From SIG603 sp963621245 (GTDB lineage: Bacteria; Bacillota; Clostridia; Oscillospirales; Acutalibacteraceae): 64,000 nt of DNA. Under the pieces are notes generated by a model that saw nothing but the letters and a program-made list of their open reading frames with translations, ran no database searches and had not been told where the DNA came from. Shown in pieces: positions 24,248 to 33,492 of the stretch. The stretch covers positions 48,680 to 112,679 of the forward strand of contig CAVFCW010000006.1 of assembly GCA_963621245.1 (NCBI GenBank), written 5' to 3'. Position numbers and translations under genes: made by a program. Within the stretch, counting starts at the first letter, position 1; each line of letters opens with the position of its first letter.

Positions 24248-24718
24248 ATGGAGTATTATTTGTATAAGGTAAATGAGAAAGATAAGGACACACTTTACAG
24301 ATTATTGCAGTATTCTTTGTTTGAGGAAAGTTTAAACGATGGCAATGAAATGAACGAAAATGCCGTATTTGAATATGAATATTTTGATTTGTACTTCTTA
24401 AGTAACGACAGAGACGCATATTTTGTCAAAGATAAAGATGACGATAAATTGCTCGGCTTTGTAATGATAAATACTTACATGCAAAAACACGAACACGGAC
24501 ACAGCATAGCCGAATTTATGATTGTCCCAAAATACAGGAGAAATAAGATAGGGAAAAGGGTGGCTTTTGACTGCTTTGATATGTACAAAGGCAACTGGGA
24601 AGTGAGCCCGTCTTACGGAAGTGAATCGGCTTATAGTTTTTGGAATAAAGTGATAAATGAATATACCGACAGCAACTGTAAATATGAAGACGGGATATTT
24701 ATGTTTTGTGGTAAATAG
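24248..24718 (+). CDS. GNAT family acetyltransferase
   Basis: A 156-residue single-domain protein. The motif-A strand and pyrophosphate-binding loop are visible as IAEFMIVPKYRRNKIGKRVAFDCF (R-R-N-K-I-G) near residue 95, and the C-terminus ends with the alternative tyrosine-poor fold SAYSFWNKVINEYT. The N-terminal half, with YRLLQYSLFEESLNDGNEMNE, resembles GNATs annotated as RimJ/RimL-like or predicted acetyltransferases of unknown substrate. AGAGGGGG precedes the ATG. It is followed by a separate promoter for the cytidine deaminase gene. Confidence 0.8.
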   Translation: MEYYLYKVNEKDKDTLYRLLQYSLFEESLNDGNEMNENAVFEYEYFDLYFLSNDRDAYFVKDKDDDKLLGFVMINTYMQKHEHGHSIAEFMIVPKYRRNKIGKRVAFDCFDMYKGNWEVSPSYGSESAYSFWNKVINEYTDSNCKYEDGIFMFCGK

Positions 24719-24768
24719 ACGGTAGATATGTTGTGAATACATAGACTTTATCTGTGATTGTAAGAAAG

Positions 24769-24797
24769 TTGAAATTTACACATGGATTTGATAGAAT
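24769..24797 (+). promoter_or_regulatory. promoter of the cytidine deaminase gene
   Basis: TTGAAA, 17-bp spacer, TAGAAT; transcription would begin about 80 bp before the start codon. Confidence 0.6.
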
Positions 24798-24881
24798 GCT
24801 ATCAAGAATTATTTAATGGAGAATTTCAAAACTGCAAAGGATGTATAGACAGAATAATTGTAAGTTGTGGAGGATAAAACA

Positions 24882-25274
24882 ATGAATGAAATATGGAATA
24901 CACTTTATAATGAAGCTTTAAAAGTTTTGAAGCCGCGAAAAGTATCAGAAATGCTTGAAACCGCAGGCGTTGCGGCGGCTGTTGAATCAATATCGGGAAA
25001 AATCTATGTCGGTGTTTGCGTTGACGGTGGGTGCACACTTGGAATATGTGCCGAGAGAAACGCAATTTTCAACATGCTCACAAACGGAGAAGACGCAATG
25101 AAGCGAGTTGTTGCGGTGAACTGGGACGGCAAAGTATTGGCTCCGTGCGGTGCTTGTAGAGAACTTATGACGCAACTTATGCCTGAGAATTACAGAGACA
25201 TTGAAGTTATGATGGACTACGAAAAGGGAGAAATTGTAAAGCTCGGCGAGCTTACTCCCAGATGGTGGATTTAA
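24882..25274 (+). CDS. cytidine deaminase-like protein
   Basis: The 130-residue protein has the zinc-binding motifs of the cytidine deaminase fold. ICAERNAIFNML gives the first cysteine and catalytic glutamate, and APCGACRELMTQLMP the second cysteine pair. The size matches homotetrameric CDA, blasticidin-S deaminase and related small deaminases; the first ligand here is Cys rather than His, as in CDA. The usual reaction is hydrolytic deamination of cytidine/deoxycytidine to (deoxy)uridine for pyrimidine salvage. GTGGAGG nine bases before ATG 24882 decides the start. The following GNAT gene may be cotranscribed. Confidence 0.85.
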   Translation: MNEIWNTLYNEALKVLKPRKVSEMLETAGVAAAVESISGKIYVGVCVDGGCTLGICAERNAIFNMLTNGEDAMKRVVAVNWDGKVLAPCGACRELMTQLMPENYRDIEVMMDYEKGEIVKLGELTPRWWI

Positions 25275-25366
25275 GCTTCGAGAAAAATCTGTTTTGCAAG
25301 CGGCTGAGGAAAATTTAACTTGATGTGGAAGAAGTTGAAAAGCTGAAAGAAAGGACGCCTACTTTA

Positions 25367-25891
25367 ATGGAAATACGAAAGGCAAAATCTACCGATATAG
25401 ATGATATCGAAGAGATTTATGAGAGAATTCACGATGATGAAGAAAGGGGACTAACTTCAATCGGTTGGATTCGAAATGTCTATCCCACAAGAAAATCGGC
25501 TGAAGCCGCACTTGGCAGAAACGACCTGTTTGTGATGACGGATGAAAACAGAATCGTGGCGACGGCAGTTATTAATCAGATTCAAGTCGATGAATACAAA
25601 AATGCGGAATGGAAGCATTCTGCAAAAGATAACGAAATCATGGTGCTACATTGCTTGGCGGTAGATCCGTTTGAAAAAAATAAGGGATACGGCAAAGCCT
25701 TTGTTGCTTTTTATGAAAACTACGCAAAAGAGCACGGTTGCCCTGAACTTCGCATGGATACAAACGAGAGAAATTCAAGGGCAAGAAAAATGTATCAGCG
25801 ATTGGGCTATGAAGAAATAGGCGTTGTGAAGTCCGTATTTAACGGAATTCCGAATGTGAAGTTGGTGTGTCTCGAAAAATATTTAGGTTGA
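25367..25891 (+). CDS. GNAT family N-acetyltransferase
   Basis: The 174-residue frame begins MEIRKAKSTDIDDIEEIYERIHDDE, a typical GNAT N-terminus (beta-1 and the first helix). It shows the acetyl-CoA-binding segment HCLAVDPFEKNKGYGKAFVAFYE near residue 105, and ends with the motif-B sequence LRMDTNERNSRARKMYQRLGYEE. The substrate is not known. An in-frame GTG at 25325 would add 14 residues; ATG 25367 is preferred because it fits the family's usual N-terminus, with AAAGGA upstream. It is the last intact core gene before the accessory island. Confidence 0.8.
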   Translation: MEIRKAKSTDIDDIEEIYERIHDDEERGLTSIGWIRNVYPTRKSAEAALGRNDLFVMTDENRIVATAVINQIQVDEYKNAEWKHSAKDNEIMVLHCLAVDPFEKNKGYGKAFVAFYENYAKEHGCPELRMDTNERNSRARKMYQRLGYEEIGVVKSVFNGIPNVKLVCLEKYLG

Positions 25892-25949
25892 GAAATAGTT
25901 TTATAGGCGGTGCGATAACTTAAACTTCAGATGTAGATTGCCCTGACCT

Positions 25950-26311
25950 TTTTCTCCGATAAAATCAGAAAGCATTCGTAGGCAGTACGACAAAATCGTA
26001 TCTAACGTAGATGTTGTCAGTAAGCATTATTTCCGTTTGCCAGAAACCATTCAGGGGCCTCATGAAGACGGCGGCCTTGAATACCGTACTCATTTATTTG
26101 TGAGCGAGAAAACTGGTTATGCAAAAATGAAGTTAAATAACTGAGAAGTAGATGTTATCGCTGAGGAAGAAAAAGGGGATGACTTTGTTTGCTGGATTCG
26201 TAATCCGTCTAGAGGTTCATGTGCATACGGATGGGTTCTTTATGTGATGAATGTAAGACCAGTAGAGATTTATGTAGCGTGTAATATAGAGAGGGACATG
26301 AGCCATGATTG
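25950..26311 (+). pseudogene. relic of a DEAD/DEAH-type helicase C-terminus
   Basis: One frame reads FSPIKSESIRRQYDKIVS, continues through KHYFRLPETIQGPHEDGG and VSEKTGYAKMKLNN, then has a TGA stop, then goes on as EVDVIAEEEK and DDFVCWIRNPSRGS. The phrase WIRNPSRGSWAL with a preceding W-E-V is how the C-terminal region of several restriction-associated helicases reads, so the stop probably replaced a tryptophan codon. No start codon or upstream part is present. It directly precedes mcrB and suggests a larger ancestral restriction locus. The family assignment is from memory of the motif only. Confidence 0.5.
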
Positions 26312-28707
26312 ATAAATTAAAATTACAAGATGCCTTGTCTTGCTACAAAAAAGATTTTGTACAGAAGCAATGGCCAAATGAAAAATATAAGTGGGAGGCA
26401 GTAAAGCACTTTCAGGATAACTGGGATATCAATGCAGATGATTTTGCTGAAATGCTTACTCGCTCTCTGGGAAAAACATACAATCTCCTGGCATCCATGA
26501 ATAATTTCCCAGCGGGTATGATAGAGGAATTTGCCCAAACAGCTCCAGAGGAAGTAAAAGCAATGTTCATTGCTCTTTTTGATGAGACGCAAGATGTGGT
26601 TCAGAGAGTTTTAAACTTTAAAGATCAGTCCAGCACCTTACTGGAAAAGTACGGAAACGGAGCCACGCAGCATTATCAGTATGAAAATGCCATCAGTGTT
26701 TATTTGTGGCTTAGATACCCGGATAAATATTACATCTATAAATTCGGTGAAGTAAAAAAGGTTGCGGATGAACTGGGCTGTGATGTTGTTTTTAAGAAAG
26801 GCAGATATGCTGACAACCTCAGGAATTTTTATGCATTATATGATGAATTGTGTGATGAACTAAAAGAGGATGGCAAGCTAAGGAACATGCTGAACTCTCA
26901 GCTTACCGATACCTGTTATCCGGATCCGGAACTTAGAACGCTTACTATTGATATGGGATTTTATATTAGCAGATTCTATAGCGAGAGAAACGAGACTGTC
27001 GCAGCCGGTGAGTGGTGGCCAAGTGAAGAAGAATATACGCCTGGTCTTACTGTCGAAGATTGGAAAGGACTGTTAGCTGATTCGGATGTGTTTAATGACA
27101 GCAGTCTTGAACTCATGAAGCGCATGCTGGATTACGGAGAAAAGGCAACATGTACGCAGCTTGCGGTAAAGTACGGTGAAACCAAGAACTTCTATAATTC
27201 TGGCTCATCAGCTTTGGCTAGGCGAGTGGCTGAAAAAACTGGCTGCCCGGTATTAGAAAAGGATAATGGTAATGCTAAGTGGTGGCCAATTCTCTATGTT
27301 GGTAAGGCTGCATCAGAAGATAAAGAAGGATCTTATATTTGGAAACTTAGATCTGAACTTGAGGAAGCATTAAAGCAAACAAACTTATCAGAGGTTAGAT
27401 TATATGCGGCTTCTGATGATGAAGAAGGCGAACAAAGATATTGGTGGTTAAATGCCAATCCAAAGATCTGGAGCTTTTCAGATATTGCAGTAGGAGAAGT
27501 GCAATCCTATACGCTTTACAATGACAACGGCAACAAGCGTCGGATTTTCCAGAACTTCCTGGATGCTAAGGCCGGGGACATGATTATTGGTTACGAATCA
27601 AATCCGGTAAAGCAGATTGTGGCTATTGGAAAGGTTACAGCAGAGCAGGATGGCCAACAGATTTATTTTGAAAAAGCAGAAGGTCTTGGAACGCCGATTG
27701 ATTATTCTACCTTGAAAGCTTGCTCTGAACTTGAACGGATGGAGTACTTTGTAAATTCACAAGGAAGTCTGTTCAAGCTGACGAAGGGTGAATATGAATT
27801 CATAATGGATATGATCCGTGAGGACAATCCGTTAACTGCTGCAGAGAAAACAATAGAATCTTATTCTAAGAAGCAGTTCCTGGATGAGGTTTATATCACG
27901 GAGTCGAAATATAATCGTCTGGTATCTGTACTATTAAAGAAAAAGAACATTATTCTTCAGGGCGCTCCGGGCGTAGGAAAGACCTTTGCAGCCAAGAGAC
28001 TGGCATATTCCATCATGGGAGAAAAGGACGATAGCAGGATAGAATTCGTACAGTTCCATCAGAATTATTCCTATGAGGACTTTATGATGGGCTACAAGCC
28101 GGAAGGAGATTCCTTCAAGCTCAAATACGGAATCTTCTATCGCTTCTGCCAGAAAGCAGCAAACCATCCGGACAAAGACTATTTCTTTATCATTGACGAG
28201 ATTAACCGTGGAAACATGAGTAAGATCTTTGGCGAGTTATTGATGCTTATTGAAAAGGATTACCGCGGAACGAAGGCTACATTAGCTTATAATGGTCTGA
28301 GCTTCTTTGTGCCGGAGAGATTGCATATCATCGGCATGATGAATACATCGGATAGAAGTTTGGCTATGATTGATTATGCACTCCGAAGAAGATTCAGTTT
28401 CTTTGATATGGAACCTGGATTTGATTCAGAGGGCTTTGTGAAGTATCAGAAGAACTTGAACAATGAAACCTTTGATCTGCTAATAGAAAAGGTAGTGGAG
28501 CTCAATCGCGAGATTGCAGCGGACAAGTCTCTGGGCAAAGGCTTCTGTATTGGACATAGCTACTTCTGTGGAACCAAAGAAAGCACGACAGAGTGGATGA
28601 TGGATGTGGTGGATTTCGATATTCTTCCGATGTTGTCTGAGTACTGGTTTGATGACTTAAGCAAGGTGCAGCGCTGGAAGAATATATTACATGGTATATT
28701 TCAATGA
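26305..28707 (+). CDS. mcrB: McrB-like GTPase subunit of a McrBC restriction system, with EVE domain
   Basis: The 800-residue protein has a long N-terminal region, an EVE/PUA-like segment about 378-505 (YWWLNANPKIWSF, then AKAGDMIIGYESNP), and an AAA+ motor of the McrB type from about 540. The Walker A is GAPGVGKTF (553-561), Walker B FFIIDEINRGNMSK near 630, and the McrB signature GMMNTSDRSLAMIDYALRRRFSFF follows. McrB recognises modified DNA and hydrolyses GTP to drive the McrC nuclease; EVE domains bind modified cytosines, so this is probably the specificity module. It ends with an ATGA overlap with mcrC. The ATG at 26305 is preceded by GAGAGGGA. The coding style differs from flanking core genes, consistent with acquisition. 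Confidence 0.85.
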   Translation: MIDKLKLQDALSCYKKDFVQKQWPNEKYKWEAVKHFQDNWDINADDFAEMLTRSLGKTYNLLASMNNFPAGMIEEFAQTAPEEVKAMFIALFDETQDVVQRVLNFKDQSSTLLEKYGNGATQHYQYENAISVYLWLRYPDKYYIYKFGEVKKVADELGCDVVFKKGRYADNLRNFYALYDELCDELKEDGKLRNMLNSQLTDTCYPDPELRTLTIDMGFYISRFYSERNETVAAGEWWPSEEEYTPGLTVEDWKGLLADSDVFNDSSLELMKRMLDYGEKATCTQLAVKYGETKNFYNSGSSALARRVAEKTGCPVLEKDNGNAKWWPILYVGKAASEDKEGSYIWKLRSELEEALKQTNLSEVRLYAASDDEEGEQRYWWLNANPKIWSFSDIAVGEVQSYTLYNDNGNKRRIFQNFLDAKAGDMIIGYESNPVKQIVAIGKVTAEQDGQQIYFEKAEGLGTPIDYSTLKACSELERMEYFVNSQGSLFKLTKGEYEFIMDMIREDNPLTAAEKTIESYSKKQFLDEVYITESKYNRLVSVLLKKKNIILQGAPGVGKTFAAKRLAYSIMGEKDDSRIEFVQFHQNYSYEDFMMGYKPEGDSFKLKYGIFYRFCQKAANHPDKDYFFIIDEINRGNMSKIFGELLMLIEKDYRGTKATLAYNGLSFFVPERLHIIGMMNTSDRSLAMIDYALRRRFSFFDMEPGFDSEGFVKYQKNLNNETFDLLIEKVVELNREIAADKSLGKGFCIGHSYFCGTKESTTEWMMDVVDFDILPMLSEYWFDDLSKVQRWKNILHGIFQ

Positions 28708-29759
28708 CTAAGGACAAGAGTATTATAATAAAAAACATTTATTATATGCTGTCCTATGCATTTCAAACATTGAATAAATCCGAGTATGAGGATGTAGCAT
28801 AGGAGAAATTCGAGGACATGCATAATCTCCTTGCTGCTATTCTGGCTAAGGGTATTGGATTCCAATTAAAGCAAGGATTGTACAGAGAGTACATTAATCG
28901 CCAGGAAAACTTATCTGTTATGCGTGGTAAAATCAATATGCCTGGAACAATCCGCAATCGAATGGCGAGAAAGCAGATTTTGGCTTGCGAGTTTGATGAG
29001 CTTTCGGAAAATAATCTTCTTAATCAGGTTTTGAAGACAACGGTCATACTTCTGTTAAGACATGGAAGTGTCAAGCCGGAGTACAAGGATGATTTAAAAA
29101 ATAAGATGCTATTCTTTTCGAATGTGGATATGGTGGAACCGACATCCATCGGATGGTCCTCGATTCGGTTCCAGAGGAATAATCAGAATTACAGAATGTT
29201 GCTCAGCATCTGTCAGCTTGTTGTTGAGGGCATGCTTCTGACAACAGATAAAGGTGATTATAGGTTGGCGACATTCCTCGACGAACAGCGGATGTGCCAT
29301 TTGTATGAGAAGTTCATTCTGGAATACTACACAAAGCATTATCCGAAGCTGTCCGTCAGCGCTTCTCAGATTCCTTGGTCGCTGGATGATGGAGTCGGAA
29401 CAATGCTTCCGGTGATGCAAAGCGACATTCACCTGCGGAGGGGAAATACAGTACTTATTATTGATGCAAAGTACTATAGCCATACGATGCAGACTCAGTT
29501 TGATAAGCACACTGTACATTCAGGTAATATGTATCAGATATTCACGTATGTAAAGAATTGCGACTATCAATTTGGCGAAGAAGACCATAGGGTATCCGGC
29601 ATGCTGCTGTATGCGAAAACGGATGAAGAGATTCAGCCGGACAATGTATATCAGATGCATGGTAATCAGATCACCGTCAGGACATTAGACCTAAACAAGC
29701 CATTTACTGAAATCGCGGAGCAGCTAAATGGAATTGCTGAGTCGCATTTTGAGTTATAA
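28704..29759 (+). pseudogene. mcrC: McrC-like nuclease subunit interrupted by an amber codon
   Basis: The gene starts at ATG 28704, overlapping the mcrB stop as ATGA, and reads KSIIIKNIYYMLSYAF, the usual McrC N-terminus. Codon 33 is TAG (28800-28802); the frame then continues without break to 29759 with family-typical sequence. The nuclease site is visible near the C-terminus: SDIHLRRGNTVLIIDAKYY is the PD-(D/E)xK strand pair (D...DAK). An internal ATG at 28818 could yield a 313-residue product lacking the N-terminal 38 residues that help McrC dock on McrB. Either the system is inactivated, or a shortened or read-through protein is made. TAG is an ordinary stop for other genes in this window. 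Confidence 0.75.
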
Positions 29760-29772
29760 GGAGGCACTTTAT

Positions 29773-29995
29773 TTGGCAAAGAAAAAAGATGAAATAACCA
29801 TCCGCTCCAGTGCGGCGGAATACCTAACCTATGTCGCCTCTGTAGGCAATCAGCAGGACAGTGTTGAAATACGCTATGAGAATGAGAATATATGGCTGAC
29901 ACAGAAGATGATGGCCACATTGTATGACGTAGGCATAAATACAATCAATTATCATATAAAAAGATGTTCGAGGATAGCGAGTTGCAGGAGATTTC
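29773..29995 (+). pseudogene. RhuM-family gene fragment
   Basis: Starting at TTG 29773 after AAGGAGG, the frame reads AKKKDEITIRSSAAEYLTYV, then WLTQKMMATLYDVGINTINYHI, the beginning of RhuM-like (virulence/toxin-associated) proteins. A missing A in the A-run near 29960 shifts the frame; corrected, it continues KKMFEDSELQE and then breaks off. What follows (29996-30099) is an unrelated tail reading NPRIPYSRGLAAVEDLF in another frame, so two fragments have been joined. It is not expected to be functional. Confidence 0.6.
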
Positions 29996-30126
29996 TTGAA
30001 TCCACGAATCCCCTATTCAAGGGGCCTCGCGGCAGTAGAAGACTTGTTCCCTGCTACTACCATAGATGAGACGACAGTTCTGCTGTCAGAGCGATTTTAG
30101 GCACTTTTAAGGTGTAGATAAATTCC

Positions 30127-30489
30127 CGTGAACTATGTGAAATTCGGCAAAAAACGGACATCAATTCGGAGCTGTCGTGCCATGTTGAGACGGTGTGCCT
30201 TTTGTCCAAACCTAATTAAGCGAAACATCATGTGAATGTGAGACTTGACAAGGACGAGATTGATTTGACAGCTGCGGAGAGCAAGGCGACTTATGAGTAG
30301 ATAAAGAAGTATGTGGCAGAGCATAATGATGGGATGAAGGTATCTAATCTGTATATTGCACAGGTAAAGAGAAAGTGTGGAATTGAGGTTGGAGAGAACT
30401 TTAACCTACCTAAGTCGGAGGATTCCAGACATCCACAGTGTTCAAAGGAAAAAGAGGATGCGATTGTAGAGGTGTTAAAAGCATTTTAG
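30127..30489 (+). pseudogene. C-terminal relic of a 23S rRNA uracil methyltransferase (RlmD/RumA-like)
   Basis: One frame reads ELSCHVETVCLLSKPN, a TAA, then AKHHVNVRLDKDEIDLTAAE, a TAG after KATYE, then IKKYVAEHNDGMKVSNLYIA, VKRKCGIEVGENFNLPKSED and a final stop. HVETV near the methyltransferase end, and the LYIAQVKRKCG-type extension, are what clostridial RlmD-like proteins carry at their C-terminus. Two in-frame stops and the absence of the catalytic domain make it a relic. It was probably a partial copy carried by a mobile element. Confidence 0.6.
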
Positions 30490-30534
30490 GATGATTTAAC
30501 TATTATAAATGATAGATGAGGAGCGGTGTGACGT

Positions 30535-31098
30535 ATGAGAGAAGTATGGGATGTATACACAAAAGATAGAAGACGGACTGGAAAATACATGGTATCGCAG
30601 CGTTCGGCTGACAAAGACACGGATCCTTTAAAATGGGAAACTGTAGCAGGACATGCGATATCCGGTGACACAAGCTTAGATGCTGCACTTAGAGAAGTTT
30701 ATGAAGAAGTAGGCATTTCCTTAAAAGCGCAGGATGCCTGTATATTAGCTACGAAGGTTGCGACTGCTTATGATGGTAAGCGTCATAATTGGATAAGAGA
30801 TTCCTTTTACTTTGAAACAATTGAAGAACCAGATTTAATAAGAGCAACAACCAAAGAAGTTGTACAGACAAAGTGGCTTACTATTGATGAGATTAAGGAA
30901 ATGTATGATAAAGGCGATTGTTGCCTAAATATGGGAGATTTGTTTGGATTTGAAGCAAATCCTATACCTGCTGATAGATATCGGAGTATTATTGGTCAGG
31001 TTGTAAAAGGAAAAAATGACCGCCCTATGGGTAGTTTCCATCCACGCCATAAGGATTTGTATTTCCAGTCAATTATGGGTATGTTTCCGGATTATTAG
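30535..31098 (+). CDS. NUDIX hydrolase
   Basis: The 187-residue protein has the NUDIX box in the form GHAISGDTSLDAALREVYEEVGI near residues 40-62; the first acidic position is Asp rather than Glu, and the REVYEEVG core is intact. Upstream, VYTKDRRRTGKYMVSQRS is the usual beta-strand of IPP-isomerase/NUDIX-like proteins, and WLTIDEIKEMYDKGD is the standard closing segment. These enzymes hydrolyse nucleoside diphosphates linked to another moiety; the substrate is unknown. It is one of the few intact genes in the island and lies between two relics. GAGGAG about ten bases upstream supports the start. Confidence 0.85.
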   Translation: MREVWDVYTKDRRRTGKYMVSQRSADKDTDPLKWETVAGHAISGDTSLDAALREVYEEVGISLKAQDACILATKVATAYDGKRHNWIRDSFYFETIEEPDLIRATTKEVVQTKWLTIDEIKEMYDKGDCCLNMGDLFGFEANPIPADRYRSIIGQVVKGKNDRPMGSFHPRHKDLYFQSIMGMFPDY

Positions 31099-31336
31099 GA
31101 GGAGATGGGGCTGAACAGGACATTTATCTTTTGGGGCAAAATCTGCTGAACAGGAATTTGCGGGTAAAGTTATTGCTGTTTATCATCGATACGATGATAA
31201 TGAAACAAAATGGATTGTAGTTCCATGTGATGATGAAGGCATAGTTCTTGAAGATGTAGAGATTCCTACGGATAATGAAATTTATGCGCAGATTGCATTT
31301 CAGGAGCAGTTCTTCAGTGGAGTTTTGGTAAAATGA
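31099..31336 (+). pseudogene. relic of an inorganic pyrophosphatase-family gene
   Basis: The first few codons read GDGAEQDIYLLG. After a shift of frame the sequence continues AEQEFAGKVIAVYHRYDDNE, TKWIVVPCDDEG and ends IAFQEQFFSGVLVK. This pattern (acidic D-x-x-E-Q-D, then FxGKVIAVxHRxDD, then FQEQxF) resembles the C-terminal half of small soluble pyrophosphatases of Firmicutes. No start codon with N-terminal region is present. It sits between the NUDIX and methyltransferase genes without a promoter of its own. Confidence 0.5.
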
Positions 31337-31357
31337 AGAGAAAAAGGAGAGAGAAAG

Positions 31358-32053
31358 ATGCATGATATTACAGATCTTCCCGCATGGGAGAGACTATTTA
31401 AGAAAATTGTATGGAAGCAACTTGGAGACATGGAAGGAAAGAAGATTCTTGATTTTGGCAGTGGAGAAGGGATTACGGCGAATCATTTCGCTGAAAAAAA
31501 TGATGTTACTGCTATAGAGCCATCCAAGGAAATGCTTTCTAATGCATGGAAAGATTATGAATACACTCAGATTGTCGGTGATGTTAATGCTTTGTCTGCA
31601 TTTAAGAATGAGACTTTTGACATGATTATTTGTCACAATGTGCTGGAATATATTGATGATAAAGCGGCTGTGATAAAAGCTTTAGCAAGAGTTTTAAAGA
31701 AGGATGGCATTATATCCATTGTAAAGCATAACAGAGCTGGACGAGTAATGCAGATGGCAGTTCTTCTTGACGATTTTGAAAAGGCAAATGAGATTCTTGA
31801 TGGAAAAGACAGCACGGCTTCTAAGTTTGGAACTATCAGATATTATGAAGATAATGATATTACTAAATGGGAGCCGCAAATAACCATCTCAGATATTTTG
31901 GGAATAAGAACTTTTTGGGATTTGCAACAGAATCAGCAAAAGCATGGAGATGAAGCGTGGCAGGAGAAAATGTTGCAGCTTGAGTTGAGAGTATCACAGA
32001 TGCGGGAATACAAAAATATTGCATTCTTTCATCATCTTCTGTTGAAAAAATGA
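31358..32053 (+). CDS. class I SAM-dependent methyltransferase
   Basis: At 231 residues this is a complete small methyltransferase. Motif I is ILDFGSGEGITANHF near residue 30, the acidic loop is AIEPSKEML, and motif IV is FDMIICHNVLEYID. The substrate-binding C-terminal part, DNDITKWEPQITISDILGIR, resembles Methyltransf_11 proteins acting on small molecules or on tRNA wobble bases (SmtA/CmoM-like), but the match is not specific. AAAGGAGAG before the ATG is a strong ribosome site. It is located in the accessory island just before an IS256 relic; a role in DNA protection is not suggested by its motifs. Confidence 0.8.
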   Translation: MHDITDLPAWERLFKKIVWKQLGDMEGKKILDFGSGEGITANHFAEKNDVTAIEPSKEMLSNAWKDYEYTQIVGDVNALSAFKNETFDMIICHNVLEYIDDKAAVIKALARVLKKDGIISIVKHNRAGRVMQMAVLLDDFEKANEILDGKDSTASKFGTIRYYEDNDITKWEPQITISDILGIRTFWDLQQNQQKHGDEAWQEKMLQLELRVSQMREYKNIAFFHHLLLKK

Positions 32054-32126
32054 GATTGCATTAAATGAAATATAGGGTTGCTTAATGAGAAAATGTCACC
32101 TGATGTGCTGACAAATCTAATAGATA

Positions 32127-33488
32127 GAGACCGTTTCAAGTTTTGTGTAAACGTTAAAAACTGATATAAGATTTGTGAATAGTTACAAATGGGCAGAGCC
32201 GATTTTTTAGGTCCTGCCTAAAACAAGCTGGTTTTACAGGTTGCGTCCAGTCAGACGTTCTTCAAAATAGATTTCTAGCTGGGAATGGATCTGCCCCAAT
32301 CCTGCCGGTGACCGGTCCATTTTTTCGTGATACCCATGGTTGCCGGGTATAGCATTTTCAAAAGGTTGTCATCCGATGAAAAACCGTCTTGCTTTTGGTC
32401 GCTTTTCTGAGCTGGCGGTTGAATCCTTCAATAGCATTTGTGGTATAAATCAGCCGTCTTACTGCCTCCGGATATTTGAAATAAGTGGACAGGGTTGCCC
32501 CAGTTATCATGCCAGGATTTATAGATTTTTGGGTGTTTGGAATCCCATTTATCCTTGAACAGTTCCAGTTCATTTAAAGCGGTTTCTTCCGTCAGAGCCG
32601 CATATGCAAGCTTCAGATCAGCCATCAGTTTTTTGATGTCTTTGCAGGAGACAAACTTCGTTGAATTGCGGATCTGGTGAATGATACACTGCTGAATCTC
32701 TGTTTTTGGATAAACAGCCTCGATTGCCTGTGGAAATCCATTCATGATAGAAAGCCAGAATTTTGCGCTTTCGTTTTCTCCAACATACATTCCAAGCACA
32801 TCTTTTTTCTGTTCATATCGATACGAAGAGCAATGTAAACCGCACGTTTTACAATACGTCCTTCGCTGCGGACATGATAATGGATTGCATCCATAAATAC
32901 TACAGCATACACTTCTTCCAGAGGGCGTTCCTGCCACTCTTTTACAATTGGCAGGATTTTATCTGTGATCCTGCTGATTGTGCTGTCAGAAATATCAATA
33001 TCGTATAATTCACGCATGTGGGATTCAATGTCTCCAGTTGTCATTCCCTTGGCATACATGGAAAGTACTTTTTCTTTCAGGTCCTGAGTTACGGTATTCT
33101 GATATTTTTTAATCAGCTGTGGTTCATAATCACCGTTACGATCCCTTGGGATCGCCTCATCCATATCTCCATAACTGGTGTGCATGGTTTTACTGGAATG
33201 TCCATTTCTACTATTGTCTGTTTTTTGTTTCGGTAGTCATACTTGGAATATCCTAATTCTTCGTCCAAAGCACTTTCCAAAAGGACAGACATCATGTCAC
33301 GCATGATACTATTTACATCGGTGCCGTCTTTGATGCTGATATCATTATTTTTCAGATAGTCACGCATCATTTCTCTCGTTGCTGCTTTTTGTGGGCTGTC
33401 TTTTCTTCTTGCCATAAAAATAACCTCCAAACTGAGAAATTTCATCTTACATCAGTTTGGAGGTTTACACAAACTTTGGGATACTCCC
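32127..33488 (-). mobile_element. degenerate IS256-family insertion sequence
   Basis: The element holds a broken IS256-type transposase on the minus strand. The ends carry related inverted sequences: GTTTTGTGTAAAC...CTGATATAAGAT at the left (about 32140-32172) and GTTTGTGTAAACC...CTGATGTAAGAT (minus strand, about 33444-33476) at the right. The exact tips are uncertain by about 10 bp, and I did not find a clear target-site duplication. It separates the methyltransferase gene from a Fic relic. Confidence 0.75.
32234..33415 (-). pseudogene. IS256-family transposase with several frameshifts
   Basis: From ATG 33415 the protein would begin ARRKDSPQKAATREMM, and pieces in successive frames cover the whole family: SIMRDMMSVLLESALDEELG, YAKGMTTGDIESHM, VFMDAIHYHVR (first catalytic Asp region), then NGFPQAIEAVYP, QQCIIHQIRNSTKFV, YTTNAIEGFNRQLRK (C-terminal Glu region), and finally QDWGQIHSQLEIYFEERL. 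At least four frameshifts separate these pieces (near 33200, 32810, 32490 and 32370), so no active mutator transposase can be made. Confidence 0.85.
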
Positions 33489-33492
33489 GGGA

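Noticed and set aside
25892..26000. Duplicated tRNA-Thr 3' end as the left attachment site of the island
   Set aside because: The sequence was read for GGACTCGAACCC-like matches and none was found, so integration at the tRNA is not demonstrated.
28800..30300. Reassigned TAG codon explaining the stops in mcrC and the RlmD relic
   Set aside because: TAG ends several intact genes here (for example at 9337, 20524 and 24718), and the relics also contain TAA, TGA and frameshifts.
32127..33488. Target-site duplication flanking the IS256 element
   Set aside because: The bases next to the inferred ends do not match over 8-9 bp, and the ends are uncertain.
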